A stretch of DNA of 16,565 bases from an uncultured Bacilli bacterium (lineage in GTDB: Bacteria > Bacillota_I > Bacilli_A > RF39 > UBA660): assembly GCA_947631365.1 (NCBI GenBank), contig CANRLB010000017.1, positions 1 to 16,565 on the forward strand, written 5' to 3'. Below the pieces are notes generated by a model. It had not been told where the DNA came from, did not search any database, and saw only the letters and a program-made list of their open reading frames with translations. This document shows, piece after piece, positions 6,125 to 13,870 of this stretch. The position numbers were made by a program, and so were the translations under genes. Each line of letters begins with the position of its first letter. The stretch's first letter is position 1.

Positions 6125-7855
6125 ATGAAAAAATTTTATAAAATATTGGAAGAAAAAATTGCTATTGCTTTAAATAAAAAAAATTATGAAATTGATAAAG
6201 CTGTTGTTTTAGAATCTAATCGTCCTGACTTGGGTGATTATCAATTTAATGGAGCAATGAATTTAGCTAAAATTTATCATAAAAATCCTTTAGAAATAGC
6301 AAATGAGCTTGCGGAAGTTTTAAAACAAGATTCCTTTTTTAAAGAAGTATCTGTAGCATCTCCTGGATTTGTTAATATGTCAATTAGTGATGAAGCTTTA
6401 ATTTCTTTTATAAATTTAGATGATTATGAGTATCCTCAAAAGAATGAATTGATTTTTTTAGATTATGGGGGAGCAAATGTAGCTAAAAGTTTACATGTTG
6501 GTCATTTACGAAGTGCAAATATTGGTGAAGCTTTAAGAAGATTATGTAATTATTTAGGTTATCAAACTATTTCGGATACACATTTAGGAGATTTTGGTAG
6601 ACCTTTAGGATTGGTTATTTTAGAACTTAGTAAAAGATACCCACAGTGGCAATATTTTAATAATGATTATTGTGGTCCTTACGAAGATGTACCTATTACT
6701 AATGAGTTATTAGAAGAAGTTTATCCATATGCCTCTAGTAAAGCTAAGGAAGATGATAATTATTTAAAAGAAGCTCAAGAAATGACAAAAAGATTACAAG
6801 ATCATGAAAAAGGTATTTATGATTTATGGCTAAAAATAATGGAAGTATCTAAAAGTAGTATAAAAAAAATATATGAACGTCTTAATACTCATTTTGATTT
6901 ATATAAAGGTGAAAGCGATGCAGAATCATATGTTCCAGAATTGCTTGCTTATTTAAATAAGCTTGATATAGTAAAAGATAGTGAAGGGGCTAAAGTTATT
7001 GATGTAAGAGAAGAAGATGATAAATTAGAGATACCTCCAATGTTATTAATTAAATCTGATGGGGGAATTCTTTATAGTACAACAGAGTTAGCAACTATAT
7101 ATGAAAGAATGAAAAATTATCATCCTCATCAAATATGGTATATGACTGATAAAAGACAAAGTTTGCACTTTACGCAAGTTTTTAGAGCGGCTTCAAAAGC
7201 TCGAATTATTGATTCTAACACAAAATTAATTTTTGCTGGTTTTGGAACTATGAATGGTAAAGATGGTAAACCTTTTAAAACTCGTGATGGGGGAGTTATG
7301 AGATTAGAAGATTTACTTAATGATGTTAAAAAAGAATGTCTTAAGCATTTAAATGAAAATATAATTGATAATCGAGAAGACATTTCAGAAGATATTGCTT
7401 TATCAGTTATAAAATATGCTGATATGATTCCCAATCGCGAAACTGATTATAATTTTGATATAGAAAAATTTTGTGATTTAGAAGGTAAAACTGGGCCTTA
7501 TATTTTATATTCAACAATTAGAATGAAATCACTTTTAAATAAAGCTTTAGAAAATGGTTTAAAATATAATAAATTACATCTTATTGCTAATAATTTTGAT
7601 CGAGAAATATTGTTAATTTTGAATAATTTTGATATTATATTAGAAAAGGCTTTTGATTCCCAATCACTTAATGATATAACTGAATATTTATATCGATTAA
7701 ATAATAGTTATAATAGATTTTATAATGAAAATCATATATTAACAGAAAGTGATGAATTAAAAAAAGAATCATGGCTTTATTTAACAAGTATTGTTTATAA
7801 AATTAATAATATTTTGTTAGATATACTGGCAATTAAAATACCAGAGAAAATGTAA
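6125..7855 (+). CDS. argS: Arginyl-tRNA synthetase
   Basis: A class I aminoacyl-tRNA synthetase of 576 residues that charges tRNA-Arg with arginine. The N-terminal tRNA-binding domain occupies about residues 1-85. The catalytic domain opens with ANVAKSLHVGHLRSANIG, where H124-V-G-H127 is the HIGH motif. The second signature is the degenerate form seen in many ArgRS enzymes, GKDGKPFKTRDGG (about 375-388), in place of KMSKS. An alpha-helical C-terminal anticodon-binding domain (DALR type) follows from about residue 455, with YILYSTIRM at its start. I chose ATG 6125 because GGGAG lies six bases upstream and MKKFYKILEEKI is a natural start; an in-frame TTG at 6080 would add 15 residues but falls in the promoter. 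A gene with a strong ribosome-binding site follows 25 bases downstream. Confidence 0.96.
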   Translation: MKKFYKILEEKIAIALNKKNYEIDKAVVLESNRPDLGDYQFNGAMNLAKIYHKNPLEIANELAEVLKQDSFFKEVSVASPGFVNMSISDEALISFINLDDYEYPQKNELIFLDYGGANVAKSLHVGHLRSANIGEALRRLCNYLGYQTISDTHLGDFGRPLGLVILELSKRYPQWQYFNNDYCGPYEDVPITNELLEEVYPYASSKAKEDDNYLKEAQEMTKRLQDHEKGIYDLWLKIMEVSKSSIKKIYERLNTHFDLYKGESDAESYVPELLAYLNKLDIVKDSEGAKVIDVREEDDKLEIPPMLLIKSDGGILYSTTELATIYERMKNYHPHQIWYMTDKRQSLHFTQVFRAASKARIIDSNTKLIFAGFGTMNGKDGKPFKTRDGGVMRLEDLLNDVKKECLKHLNENIIDNREDISEDIALSVIKYADMIPNRETDYNFDIEKFCDLEGKTGPYILYSTIRMKSLLNKALENGLKYNKLHLIANNFDREILLILNNFDIILEKAFDSQSLNDITEYLYRLNNSYNRFYNENHILTESDELKKESWLYLTSIVYKINNILLDILAIKIPEKM

Positions 7856-7880
7856 GTTATATAAATTTGGGGAGGTAAAT

Positions 7881-8567
7881 ATGGAAGAAAAATTAAAAAA
7901 ATTGTATGACTGTGTTTTGAATGAAAAGGAGTTAACAACTAGTATCTTAAAAAAATATGGTATTACTGGCTATTATATTTCTAAGTTTATTAATGAAGGT
8001 ATAATAAAGAGAGTTGCTTTGGGTAAATATAAATTAGTAAATAAGCAAAATACTGTTGATAAATCAGTTAATTTAGAAAATAATCCAATAAGCAATTCTA
8101 AATCTTTGGAACAAAATATTCCTTTAGAAATTGGCAAAATATTAAATATTTTAATTAGTGAGAGAGCTAATGGAACAAAAGAAAATAATAAAGATCATTA
8201 CAATTCAAGGGAAAAAATAGCTAAATATTTGCAAAAAATAAATAAAGAACATTATTACTATGTAATATCATCTTATATTGAAATAGATGATTTACAAAAT
8301 GATTTAGCATATAGTGATGTTGTTAATATATTAGTTGGATTAAGTAATGGAACTTATGAATTTGATATTGACTATTTTGCTAGGGAATTTTATAAAGCTG
8401 GTCAATTAGGAAATGTAAAGTTAGCTAGAATATATTATAAAATAATTAAAAATTCATCTACATTTACAAAAGCATATCAAATTGCTGATGGAATGCAAGA
8501 TACACTAGATTATTATGAACAAAAAGCTTTAAAAAGAGAACCAAGTAGAAGTGCAAGACAACGTTAG
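7881..8567 (+). CDS. Protein with AbiEi-like N-terminal winged helix, unknown function
   Basis: A 228-residue protein. Residues 1-52 resemble the N-terminal winged helix-turn-helix of AbiEi-type antitoxins and related regulators: a helix, then YGITGYYISKFINEGIIKRV and the wing-like GKYKLV. A polar, Asn/Ser-rich linker (about 54-80) leads to a helical C-terminal region (about 82-220) with TPR-like helix pairs (YFAREFYKAGQLGNVKLARIYYKI). The C-terminus is basic (KREPSRSARQR). There is no nucleotidyltransferase toxin of the AbiEii type next to it, so this is more likely a stand-alone regulator or scaffold than a toxin-antitoxin pair. GGGGAGG lies just upstream, and it follows argS by 25 bases without a terminator, so co-transcription is likely. 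Family-level identification is uncertain. Confidence 0.75.
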   Translation: MEEKLKKLYDCVLNEKELTTSILKKYGITGYYISKFINEGIIKRVALGKYKLVNKQNTVDKSVNLENNPISNSKSLEQNIPLEIGKILNILISERANGTKENNKDHYNSREKIAKYLQKINKEHYYYVISSYIEIDDLQNDLAYSDVVNILVGLSNGTYEFDIDYFAREFYKAGQLGNVKLARIYYKIIKNSSTFTKAYQIADGMQDTLDYYEQKALKREPSRSARQR

Positions 8568-8575
8568 AATATATT

Positions 8576-8607
8576 AAAAGAATGCTTTTTTAATTAGCAT
8601 TCTTTTT
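8576..8607. terminator. Bidirectional terminator between convergent genes
   Basis: An 11-bp perfect stem AAAAGAATGCT (8576-8586) / AGCATTCTTTT (8596-8606) with Ts on the plus-strand side, and A/T runs that also give a T tract on the minus strand. It serves the argS operon. Its right half is also the last codons of the FemABX gene, whose stop is at 8590-8592, so it lies inside that coding sequence. Confidence 0.8.
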
Positions 8608-9834
8608 ATCAAATTCTTTTTTTAAATATCCATTATATAATAATATATCGTATAATTTTTGATTTAATATTAAATCATATTCCCCAATATATTCAAAGAT
8701 TCGCGGATTAAATCCTAGTTTAAATCTGTTTAATCCAGAATAGGGATTTTCGTTTTTAAAATCTCCAACAACACCATTTAAATCTAAATAATCAAATGTT
8801 TCTTGATAATATTTAATAATATTATAATATAAGAAATAATTAGGAGCAAATCTTTTATAATTCTTATCATGAGCATTTATAACAATTGATACAGTATTAT
8901 TATGTTTAACAACTAAAGCACCAGCAATATATATTTTTTCTCTTTTTTCACTGATGCCTTTGGAGGCTTCAAGAATATCATTTTTATAAGATAAAAGGGT
9001 TTTATCACTACTCATTTTAGCATTTATATTTTTTTCATTATTATATTTGATTAATTTTTCATTAAGATAATTATTACGATTTAATTCAATGTTATAAATA
9101 TATTGACTATTTTGTAAAAATTCTTCATAATCAATTGATACTAAAAATAGATCAATGGCATTATCTTTAGCAAATACGGTATAATAATCTTGATAATAAT
9201 AAATATCTTTATCAATTGTGTTTTTTAATAAATTATAAAAAATTGGTAAATTATCTTTAGAGACTTTCTCAAATACTAAGCCTTTTCTTATGGCTTTTTT
9301 TACTTTATTACGATTATTTTTATTTAATTTATATGCCTCAAATTCTTTTAAATTGATAAAGGCATTAAAACGAGGCAATTGAGCTTCAAAATACATATTA
9401 TCTGCTAATTTTTTAAAATTATGTTGAGTTAAAATGTCTTTTATATGATAATTTTCATTATATGATGTATTAAAATTTTCTGTATTAACTTCACCAATAG
9501 GTAAATTAGGATTTAGTTTAATAAAAATAACTTTTTTACTTTCATAATATTTTTTTACTTCTTCAACAAAAATATTTAAAAGATTTTCATTGTTATAATC
9601 GATTAAAAAACCTCTTGGAGCATAACCATAATAACTTTGTAAACCAATTTCTTTAAGTAATATCAAAGAGGCCGCTAAAATATTATTATGAAAATCTTTT
9701 AAACCAATTAATTCGTAATCATAACCACTTTCAGCTTTAAGCATAGCATAGTTAATTGTTTGATAATAATTAGTTAAAGGATGGTTTTTTTGAAAATTAT
9801 TAAATTCTTCGATACTAAGTACTTCAATATGCAT
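8590..9834 (-). CDS. FemABX family peptidoglycan aminoacyltransferase (MurM/FemX type)
   Basis: A 414-residue member of the FemABX family, cytoplasmic enzymes that use aminoacyl-tRNA to add residues of the interpeptide bridge to lipid II or related wall precursors. Two GNAT-like domains are visible. The first runs from residue 1 with YYQTINYAMLKAESGYDYELIG, and YYGYAPRGFLIDY near 68-80, a family hallmark. The second has NRNKVKKAIRKGLVFE and, near the C-terminus, NPYSGLNRFKLGFNP. Between them lies a charged, helical, coiled-coil-like arm (about 245-300, NRNNYLNEKLIKY onward), as in FemA/FemX, where it is thought to contact tRNA. The start is supported by AGAGGTGA on the minus strand just upstream. 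Which amino acid it adds, Gly, Ala or Ser, cannot be read from the sequence. Confidence 0.9.
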   Translation of the reverse strand: MHIEVLSIEEFNNFQKNHPLTNYYQTINYAMLKAESGYDYELIGLKDFHNNILAASLILLKEIGLQSYYGYAPRGFLIDYNNENLLNIFVEEVKKYYESKKVIFIKLNPNLPIGEVNTENFNTSYNENYHIKDILTQHNFKKLADNMYFEAQLPRFNAFINLKEFEAYKLNKNNRNKVKKAIRKGLVFEKVSKDNLPIFYNLLKNTIDKDIYYYQDYYTVFAKDNAIDLFLVSIDYEEFLQNSQYIYNIELNRNNYLNEKLIKYNNEKNINAKMSSDKTLLSYKNDILEASKGISEKREKIYIAGALVVKHNNTVSIVINAHDKNYKRFAPNYFLYYNIIKYYQETFDYLDLNGVVGDFKNENPYSGLNRFKLGFNPRIFEYIGEYDLILNQKLYDILLYNGYLKKEFDKKNAN

Positions 9835-9859
9835 AAAATCACCTCTTCTTAAGATAATT

Positions 9860-9865
9860 ATTATA
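9860..9865 (-). promoter_or_regulatory. -10 element of the FemABX gene promoter
   Basis: A perfect TATAAT on the minus strand 25 bases before the ATG. The hexamer at the -35 position is weak (TTTTTA). It lies within 20 bases of the divergent promoter of the DUF308 gene, so the two could interfere or be co-regulated. Confidence 0.45.
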
Positions 9866-9876
9866 TCATAAAAGCC

Positions 9877-9905
9877 TTGAATTAAAAAGAATTAATTGAT
9901 ACAAT
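9877..9905 (+). promoter_or_regulatory. Promoter of the DUF308 membrane protein gene
   Basis: TTGAAT (9877-9882), exactly 17 bases, and TACAAT (9900-9905) form a good housekeeping promoter. The ribosome-binding site GGTGAT (9912-9917) begins about where transcription would start. Confidence 0.6.
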
Positions 9906-9923
9906 TTATTTGGTGATGTAAAG

Positions 9924-10475
9924 ATGTTAGAAAAAATATTTGGCTATGCTAAAGGAATTTTTAATTTAGTAACAATTATAGATTTGATTTTAGGAATTAT
10001 TTATTTTTTAGTTGGTTTATTATTTTTTATTAATCCTAATCTAAGTAATATTTTAGTTTCAATTTTTATTGGTATTTTATTTATAAGTAATGGAATTGTA
10101 TCTATTACATCTTTTATTAAAAAAAATGGCATCGAATTATATCAATATAATTTAATATATGGCATTATTTTAATAATTATTGGTATTGTAGCAATGTTTA
10201 GTGGAAAGATTTTATCAATTATTTTAGGAATTTATTTTTTAACAATTGGAATTCAAAAAGGAAATTATGCATTATTATTAAAAAAATTTAAAGAATCAAG
10301 TTGGTTATTTGTTTTAGTTACGGGTATTTTATTTATTGTTCTTGGCATTGTAACATTTTTTACGAACCAAGATAATGTTATCGCCGTTAGTGGAGTTTGT
10401 TTAATGGGTTATAGTTTAATGAATATTATCGATACAATATTGCTTCGTCATCGTAGTGAATTCTTTATAGCTTAA
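9924..10475 (+). CDS. DUF308 (HdeD-like) integral membrane protein
   Basis: A 183-residue very hydrophobic protein with about six transmembrane helices arranged in pairs separated by short loops (roughly residues 18-36, 40-62, 74-92, 94-110, 124-145 and 150-170). The repeated pattern of Gly- and Ile-rich helices starting with NLVTIIDLILGIIYFLVGLL and recurring as YGIILIIIGIVAMFSG and VLVTGILFIVLGIVTFF matches the DUF308 family, whose best known relative is E. coli HdeD, an acid-stress membrane protein of unclear mechanism. The C-terminus (LLRHRSEFFIA) is basic and probably cytoplasmic. It is a single-gene unit with its own promoter and terminator, divergent from the FemABX gene. Confidence 0.78.
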   Translation: MLEKIFGYAKGIFNLVTIIDLILGIIYFLVGLLFFINPNLSNILVSIFIGILFISNGIVSITSFIKKNGIELYQYNLIYGIILIIIGIVAMFSGKILSIILGIYFLTIGIQKGNYALLLKKFKESSWLFVLVTGILFIVLGIVTFFTNQDNVIAVSGVCLMGYSLMNIIDTILLRHRSEFFIA

Positions 10476-10483
10476 AGTAAATT

Positions 10484-10507
10484 GAGGTGTAAAACATCTC
10501 TTTTTTT
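10484..10507 (+). terminator. Rho-independent terminator after the DUF308 gene
   Basis: Stem GAGGTGT / ACATCTC (one G-U pair) with an AAA loop, followed by seven Ts. The T tract runs straight into the -35 region of the enolase promoter. Confidence 0.82.
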
Positions 10508-10508
10508 A

Positions 10509-10536
10509 TTGTAAAAAATTTAGATTGGGTTATACT
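10509..10536 (+). promoter_or_regulatory. Promoter of the enolase gene
   Basis: TTGTAA (10509-10514), a 16-base spacer and TATACT (10531-10536) precede the gene by 30 bases. There is no strong Shine-Dalgarno before the ATG at 10567; a weak GAGTG lies near 10556. Confidence 0.55.
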
Positions 10537-10566
10537 AAAATTATGAAGTAGAAATGAGTGTTGTAA

Positions 10567-11796
10567 ATGAATATTAAAGATATCCATGCTAGAGAAATTC
10601 TTGATAGTAGGGGAAATCCCACTATTGAGGTCGAAATGATTTTAGCTAATAATATAAGTGCTATTGCCTCTGTCCCTAGTGGGGCCTCAACTGGTTCTAA
10701 AGAAGCTTTAGAACTTCGGGATAATGATTTAAGTCGTTATTTAGGTAAGGGTGTTTTAAAAGCTGTCGATAATGTTAATACAGTTATTAGAAATGCTTTA
10801 ATTGGGCAAAAAATAGATCAAGTGAGTATTGATAAAATATTATTAAAATTAGATGGAACACCAAATAAAAGCAAATTAGGAGCTAATGCTATGTTAGCGG
10901 TTTCTTTGGCTACTTTAAAATGTTTAGCTAAGTTACAAAATAAAGAATTATATGAATATGTAACATCGGGTAAAGTTAGTTTACCAATTCCCATGATTAA
11001 CATTATTAATGGTGGTGTTCATGCTGATAATAATTTAGATATTCAAGAGTTTATGATTGTGCCTATTATGAAAGGTGAAGCTAGAAGAATTGAAGCTGCA
11101 AGTGAAATATATCATACATTAAAGAAAATAATTAAAGATAAAGGTTTATCAACTGCTGTAGGTGATGAAGGAGGATTTGCTCCTAATTTATCTAAGACAA
11201 CGGATGCTTTAGATTTAATGATGGATGCTATTAATGAGGCTAATTATCACCCAGGTAAAGATGTTTTACTAGCTTTGGATGTAGCCGCAAGTGAAATATA
11301 TGATCAAAATAAAAAAATATATCGAATTGATGGTAAAGAATTAGATGCTAATGAACTTATTAAATATTATATGAATTTAGTAAGTAGTTATCCTATTATT
11401 AGTATTGAAGATCCTTTTTATGAAAATGATTTAGAAAGTTTAGCGGTTCTTACTAAACTTGTTGGTCATAAAATTATGATTGTTGGTGATGATTATTTTT
11501 GTACTAATCCAACATTACTTGAAGCGGGTATTAAAGTTAATGCTGCCAATGCAATATTACTTAAAGCTAATCAAATTGGAACCGTATCTGAAATGACTAA
11601 AACTATAATTATGGCTAAAAAAAATAATTATAAAACAATTATTTCTCATCGAAGTGGGGAAACAGAAGATACTTTTATTGCCGATTTAGCTGTTGGCTTT
11701 GGAATACCTTTTATTAAAACTGGTTCAGTTTGTAGAGGAGAGAGAATAGCCAAATATAATCGTCTTATGAAAATAGAAGAATTACTTAATAAGTAG
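10567..11796 (+). CDS. eno: Enolase (phosphopyruvate hydratase)
   Basis: A 409-residue glycolytic enzyme that interconverts 2-phosphoglycerate and phosphoenolpyruvate. The N-terminus carries AREILDSRGNPTIEVE, and PSGASTG (37-43) is the mobile active-site loop. His152 lies in INGGVHADN and Glu161 in IQEFM; the proton-transfer Glu201 is in GDEGGFAPN. The three magnesium ligands are Asp238 (ALDVAAS), Glu281 (SIEDPF) and Asp308 (GDDYF). The catalytic base is Lys333 (LLKANQIG), and HRSGETED (361-368) binds the phosphate. All essential residues are present, although the protein is about 20 residues shorter than typical bacterial enolases, mainly around residues 130-138, where the usual loop before the PMINIINGG strand is reduced. 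It is a single-gene unit, convergent with the surface protein gene downstream. Confidence 0.97.
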   Translation: MNIKDIHAREILDSRGNPTIEVEMILANNISAIASVPSGASTGSKEALELRDNDLSRYLGKGVLKAVDNVNTVIRNALIGQKIDQVSIDKILLKLDGTPNKSKLGANAMLAVSLATLKCLAKLQNKELYEYVTSGKVSLPIPMINIINGGVHADNNLDIQEFMIVPIMKGEARRIEAASEIYHTLKKIIKDKGLSTAVGDEGGFAPNLSKTTDALDLMMDAINEANYHPGKDVLLALDVAASEIYDQNKKIYRIDGKELDANELIKYYMNLVSSYPIISIEDPFYENDLESLAVLTKLVGHKIMIVGDDYFCTNPTLLEAGIKVNAANAILLKANQIGTVSEMTKTIIMAKKNNYKTIISHRSGETEDTFIADLAVGFGIPFIKTGSVCRGERIAKYNRLMKIEELLNK

Positions 11797-11812
11797 TTCT
11801 TTTTATATAAAA

Positions 11813-11836
11813 TGAGAAAGTATTGCTACTTTCTCA
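11813..11836. terminator. Probable bidirectional terminator between enolase and paralog B
   Basis: A perfect 10-bp stem TGAGAAAGTA / TACTTTCTCA around a TTGC loop, in the gap between two convergent genes. The minus strand has a short T run after the stem (TTTTATAT). The plus strand lacks a T tract, so it is better for paralog B than for enolase. Confidence 0.65.
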
Positions 11837-11859
11837 AAGGATTAAGTCTATGAAGGTTT

Positions 11860-13800
11860 TTACGAGTTTTCCTTCTCGGTTTTATTTTCTATTATAAATG
11901 GATTACTACTAGTTCCATCACCATTCACAATATTTACTGTTGATTGAAGATAGAAGACCGGGCGAATCACAAGTCTGTCCTCCACGTTATTTGCACCTAC
12001 GTTTCCAAACCCAACAATCTCCCAAGCATAAATGTTAGGTACCGTTCCACCAGTTCCAGTGTCGCCGTAACGGGTCATGGTCCACTCATAACAAGCGTTA
12101 TTGGGTATTCCATTATTTTTTATATGCAGCCAACTATTTTGACACGACCAATCCGAATAACAATTTGTATTAGATGAATCTGTTCCAGATGTAGCATATG
12201 AATAGTAATAATCACTTATATACATTAATCCTATTGCTGCTTGTGTCGTTGAACTCCATAAAGAGGCACTTTCGTCATAGCTTTGTACTACTTCTTGCTT
12301 CCCAGATTCTATTTTATATACATTATCAGCTATATCATGTAAAGGTTTGTTTGAATTATCCGAATAAATACCTCCATATAACCATCGATGACCACTATCT
12401 ATTTTATCATACCAAGTAGTATCTCCTTCTGTTTTTATATATTTTACATTACTTGTTGTACTGTTTATAAATATACTAGTATATTCATTCGCTAATCCAT
12501 TTAATCTTTTATATATATCTGAACCTGGCCATGTTACATCTGATTTTATGCTTCGATGCCAGCTGTAATAATAATTTGTTCCTTCTATTATAGCTGTATT
12601 TTTAATTAGTTTCATTTGACCTTCAGGGGATATTCCTATTATTCTGTACATGTAATCATTTGTTATGTCATTACAATCTTTGTCTGAATTATTATATCCA
12701 AAACATATATAATTATCTACATTTTCTTTTGTTCCTACAAATCTGTACATATCCCCTAATAATGTCGCGCTTAGTCCAGCTGGAGATGTTCCGTCAAAAT
12801 ATTTTTGAATGATTTCATCTCTTGATAATTCTTTTTTTAATGTTGTTATACTTAATTCATTACTTGTATTCTTTCTTCCAGATCCATCTGTTGCTTCTCC
12901 TGTTATTGTATATTCTGTTTCAGATTCTAATCCACTAAATGTACATGTATTACCTTCATAATTACCTGTAATCTCATTTGTATCTTTTGTTGCTTTACAT
13001 GTTACACTTTTTATTCCACTTGTATCACTTGCATTAACATTTATTACTATTGTATCTTCTGTTACTTCTTTCTCACTTAATGTTATTGTTGGGGCATTAG
13101 TATCTAATGTTATTGTTTCCTTTTCTTCTATTTCCGATATATTATTTGCTTTATCTTTTAAGTAAACATATATATTTTTAGGTCCATCACCTGTAGATAT
13201 AGTTATTGTTTCATTTTTTGTTTTACTATTACTTCCTACTTCTTGCCAGTTTGAACATGTTTCTCCTTCACTTACACATATCTGAGCTACATCATCATTT
13301 GTCCATGTAACATTATATGTTACATTTGTTGTATGGGTATATAATTTATTATTACTTAATGTTGTTCCATTATCTACACTTCCTGTTAAGGTAAATTCAC
13401 TTACTTCTGGTTTTTCTTCATCTTTATCAAAATATATATTACAATAAATACTCTTTGTACTTGTTACTATGATACTTCCATCTATTACACCATTAGATAT
13501 GCTTTGTTCTACTGCATTGGATATTTCTTTATTATTTCCATATTCATAACATTTAGTTTTATTTCTATTTAATAAATATCCTTTGTTTGGATAGGTTTCT
13601 GTTGTTGTATAATCATTATCTGTTTTACTTGAGTTTTGCTTTGTTTCTAAATATATTGCAAATTCTTTTCTTTCTATTTCTTTTTCTTCTGGTATACTAT
13701 TATTCATTTCATATGAATAACTCTTATTCCATGTTATTATTACTAGTGACATTATTATTACTATTATTAATATTACTTTATTCTTTTTATTCTCTTTCAT
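11860..13800 (-). CDS. Secreted multi-domain surface protein with C-terminal lectin-like variable domain (paralog B)
   Basis: A complete 646-residue protein. A basic N-terminus and a hydrophobic segment (about 8-24) form a signal or anchor. A region to about 125 with one cysteine pair (KCYEYG, YCNIYF) leads into two Ig/fibronectin-III-like modules: about 134-232 (TNVTYNVTWTNDDVAQICVSEGETC region, closing NIYVYLKDKANNIS) and about 233-325 (TLDTNAPTITLS start, ETEYTITGEATD close). The C-terminal domain (about 345-646) is shared with paralog A: LGDMYRFVGTK, ICFGYNN, MYRIIGISPEGQMKLIKN, AIGLMYISDYYYSY and YEWTMTRYG...IRPVFYL. No LPXTG motif or membrane helix closes it. AGGGAG eight bases upstream sets the start. 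The first 25 residues contain seven isoleucines, all ATA. It is divergent from an XRE regulator across an operator-bearing spacer. Likely an adhesin or binding protein; the ligand is unknown. Confidence 0.88.
   Translation of the reverse strand: MKENKKNKVILIIVIIMSLVIITWNKSYSYEMNNSIPEEKEIERKEFAIYLETKQNSSKTDNDYTTTETYPNKGYLLNRNKTKCYEYGNNKEISNAVEQSISNGVIDGSIIVTSTKSIYCNIYFDKDEEKPEVSEFTLTGSVDNGTTLSNNKLYTHTTNVTYNVTWTNDDVAQICVSEGETCSNWQEVGSNSKTKNETITISTGDGPKNIYVYLKDKANNISEIEEKETITLDTNAPTITLSEKEVTEDTIVINVNASDTSGIKSVTCKATKDTNEITGNYEGNTCTFSGLESETEYTITGEATDGSGRKNTSNELSITTLKKELSRDEIIQKYFDGTSPAGLSATLLGDMYRFVGTKENVDNYICFGYNNSDKDCNDITNDYMYRIIGISPEGQMKLIKNTAIIEGTNYYYSWHRSIKSDVTWPGSDIYKRLNGLANEYTSIFINSTTSNVKYIKTEGDTTWYDKIDSGHRWLYGGIYSDNSNKPLHDIADNVYKIESGKQEVVQSYDESASLWSSTTQAAIGLMYISDYYYSYATSGTDSSNTNCYSDWSCQNSWLHIKNNGIPNNACYEWTMTRYGDTGTGGTVPNIYAWEIVGFGNVGANNVEDRLVIRPVFYLQSTVNIVNGDGTSSNPFIIENKTEKENS
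11968..12063 (-). other. Candidate hypervariable region (DGR-type VR) in paralog B
   Basis: This is the counterpart of 1101-1184. The 150 bases 11941-12090 hold 72 G+C (48%), against about 30-33% immediately beyond. It lies between the same protein anchors (YEWTMTRYG and IRPVFYL). From AW to IRPVFYL it aligns to paralog A with no gap over 27 residues, yet between these anchors only a few positions agree, for example the G and V of GNVG/GFVG. Adenines are less depleted here (16 in the 20 codons from GAG 12021 to CGC). Paralog B also has a three-residue insertion before the AW anchor. Assignment as a retroelement target is inference. Confidence 0.45.
12592..12753 (-). repeat. Copy 2 of a 162-base inverted paralogous repeat
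   Basis: It matches 378-539 in opposite orientation at 143 of 162 bases, gap-free. Roughly half of the 19 differences are silent third-position changes, such as ACA/ACC-type and GGG/GGA swaps, showing that the protein is conserved more strictly than the DNA. Confidence 0.85.
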
Positions 13801-13814
13801 AGATATACTCCCTT

Positions 13815-13831
13815 TAAAACAAAATGTTTTA
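13815..13831. promoter_or_regulatory. Operator-like palindrome 1, TAAAAC-N5-GTTTTA
   Basis: A perfect 6+6 palindrome with a 5-base centre (AAAAT). It lies in the presumed leader of paralog B, immediately upstream of its ribosome-binding site (AGGGAG, 13808-13813). Binding here would block elongation or loading; as RNA the arms could form a weak hairpin. Confidence 0.7.
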
Positions 13832-13841
13832 TTATAAATTA

Positions 13842-13870
13842 ATTTTAAAACAATGTGTTTTATATGTCAA
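13842..13870 (-). promoter_or_regulatory. Promoter of paralog B
   Basis: On the minus strand a perfect TTGACA (13865-13870), exactly 17 bases, then TAAAAT (13842-13847). This is the best -35 seen in the window. The spacer between the two elements is almost entirely operator 2. Transcription would start near 13835, giving a leader of about 35 bases that contains operator 1. Confidence 0.7.
13846..13862. promoter_or_regulatory. Operator-like palindrome 2, TAAAAC-N5-GTTTTA
   Basis: A perfect 6+6 palindrome with a 5-base centre (AATGT). It occupies the gap between the -35 and -10 of the paralog B promoter, where a bound repressor would exclude RNA polymerase. Its centre is 31 bases from that of operator 1, about three helical turns. 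Confidence 0.75.

Noticed and set aside
7129..7434. Minus-strand frame of 101 residues inside argS
   Set aside because: A shadow of the argS catalytic domain with no ribosome-binding site or recognisable motif.
8590..9834. Functional link between argS and the FemABX transferase (arginine addition to the wall)
   Set aside because: The genes are convergent and separately transcribed. FemABX enzymes of known specificity use Gly, Ala or Ser, and nothing in the sequence indicates arginine.
11944..12419. Plus-strand reading frames opposite paralog B
   Set aside because: Antisense shadows of a well-supported gene, with low-complexity products and no ribosome-binding sites.
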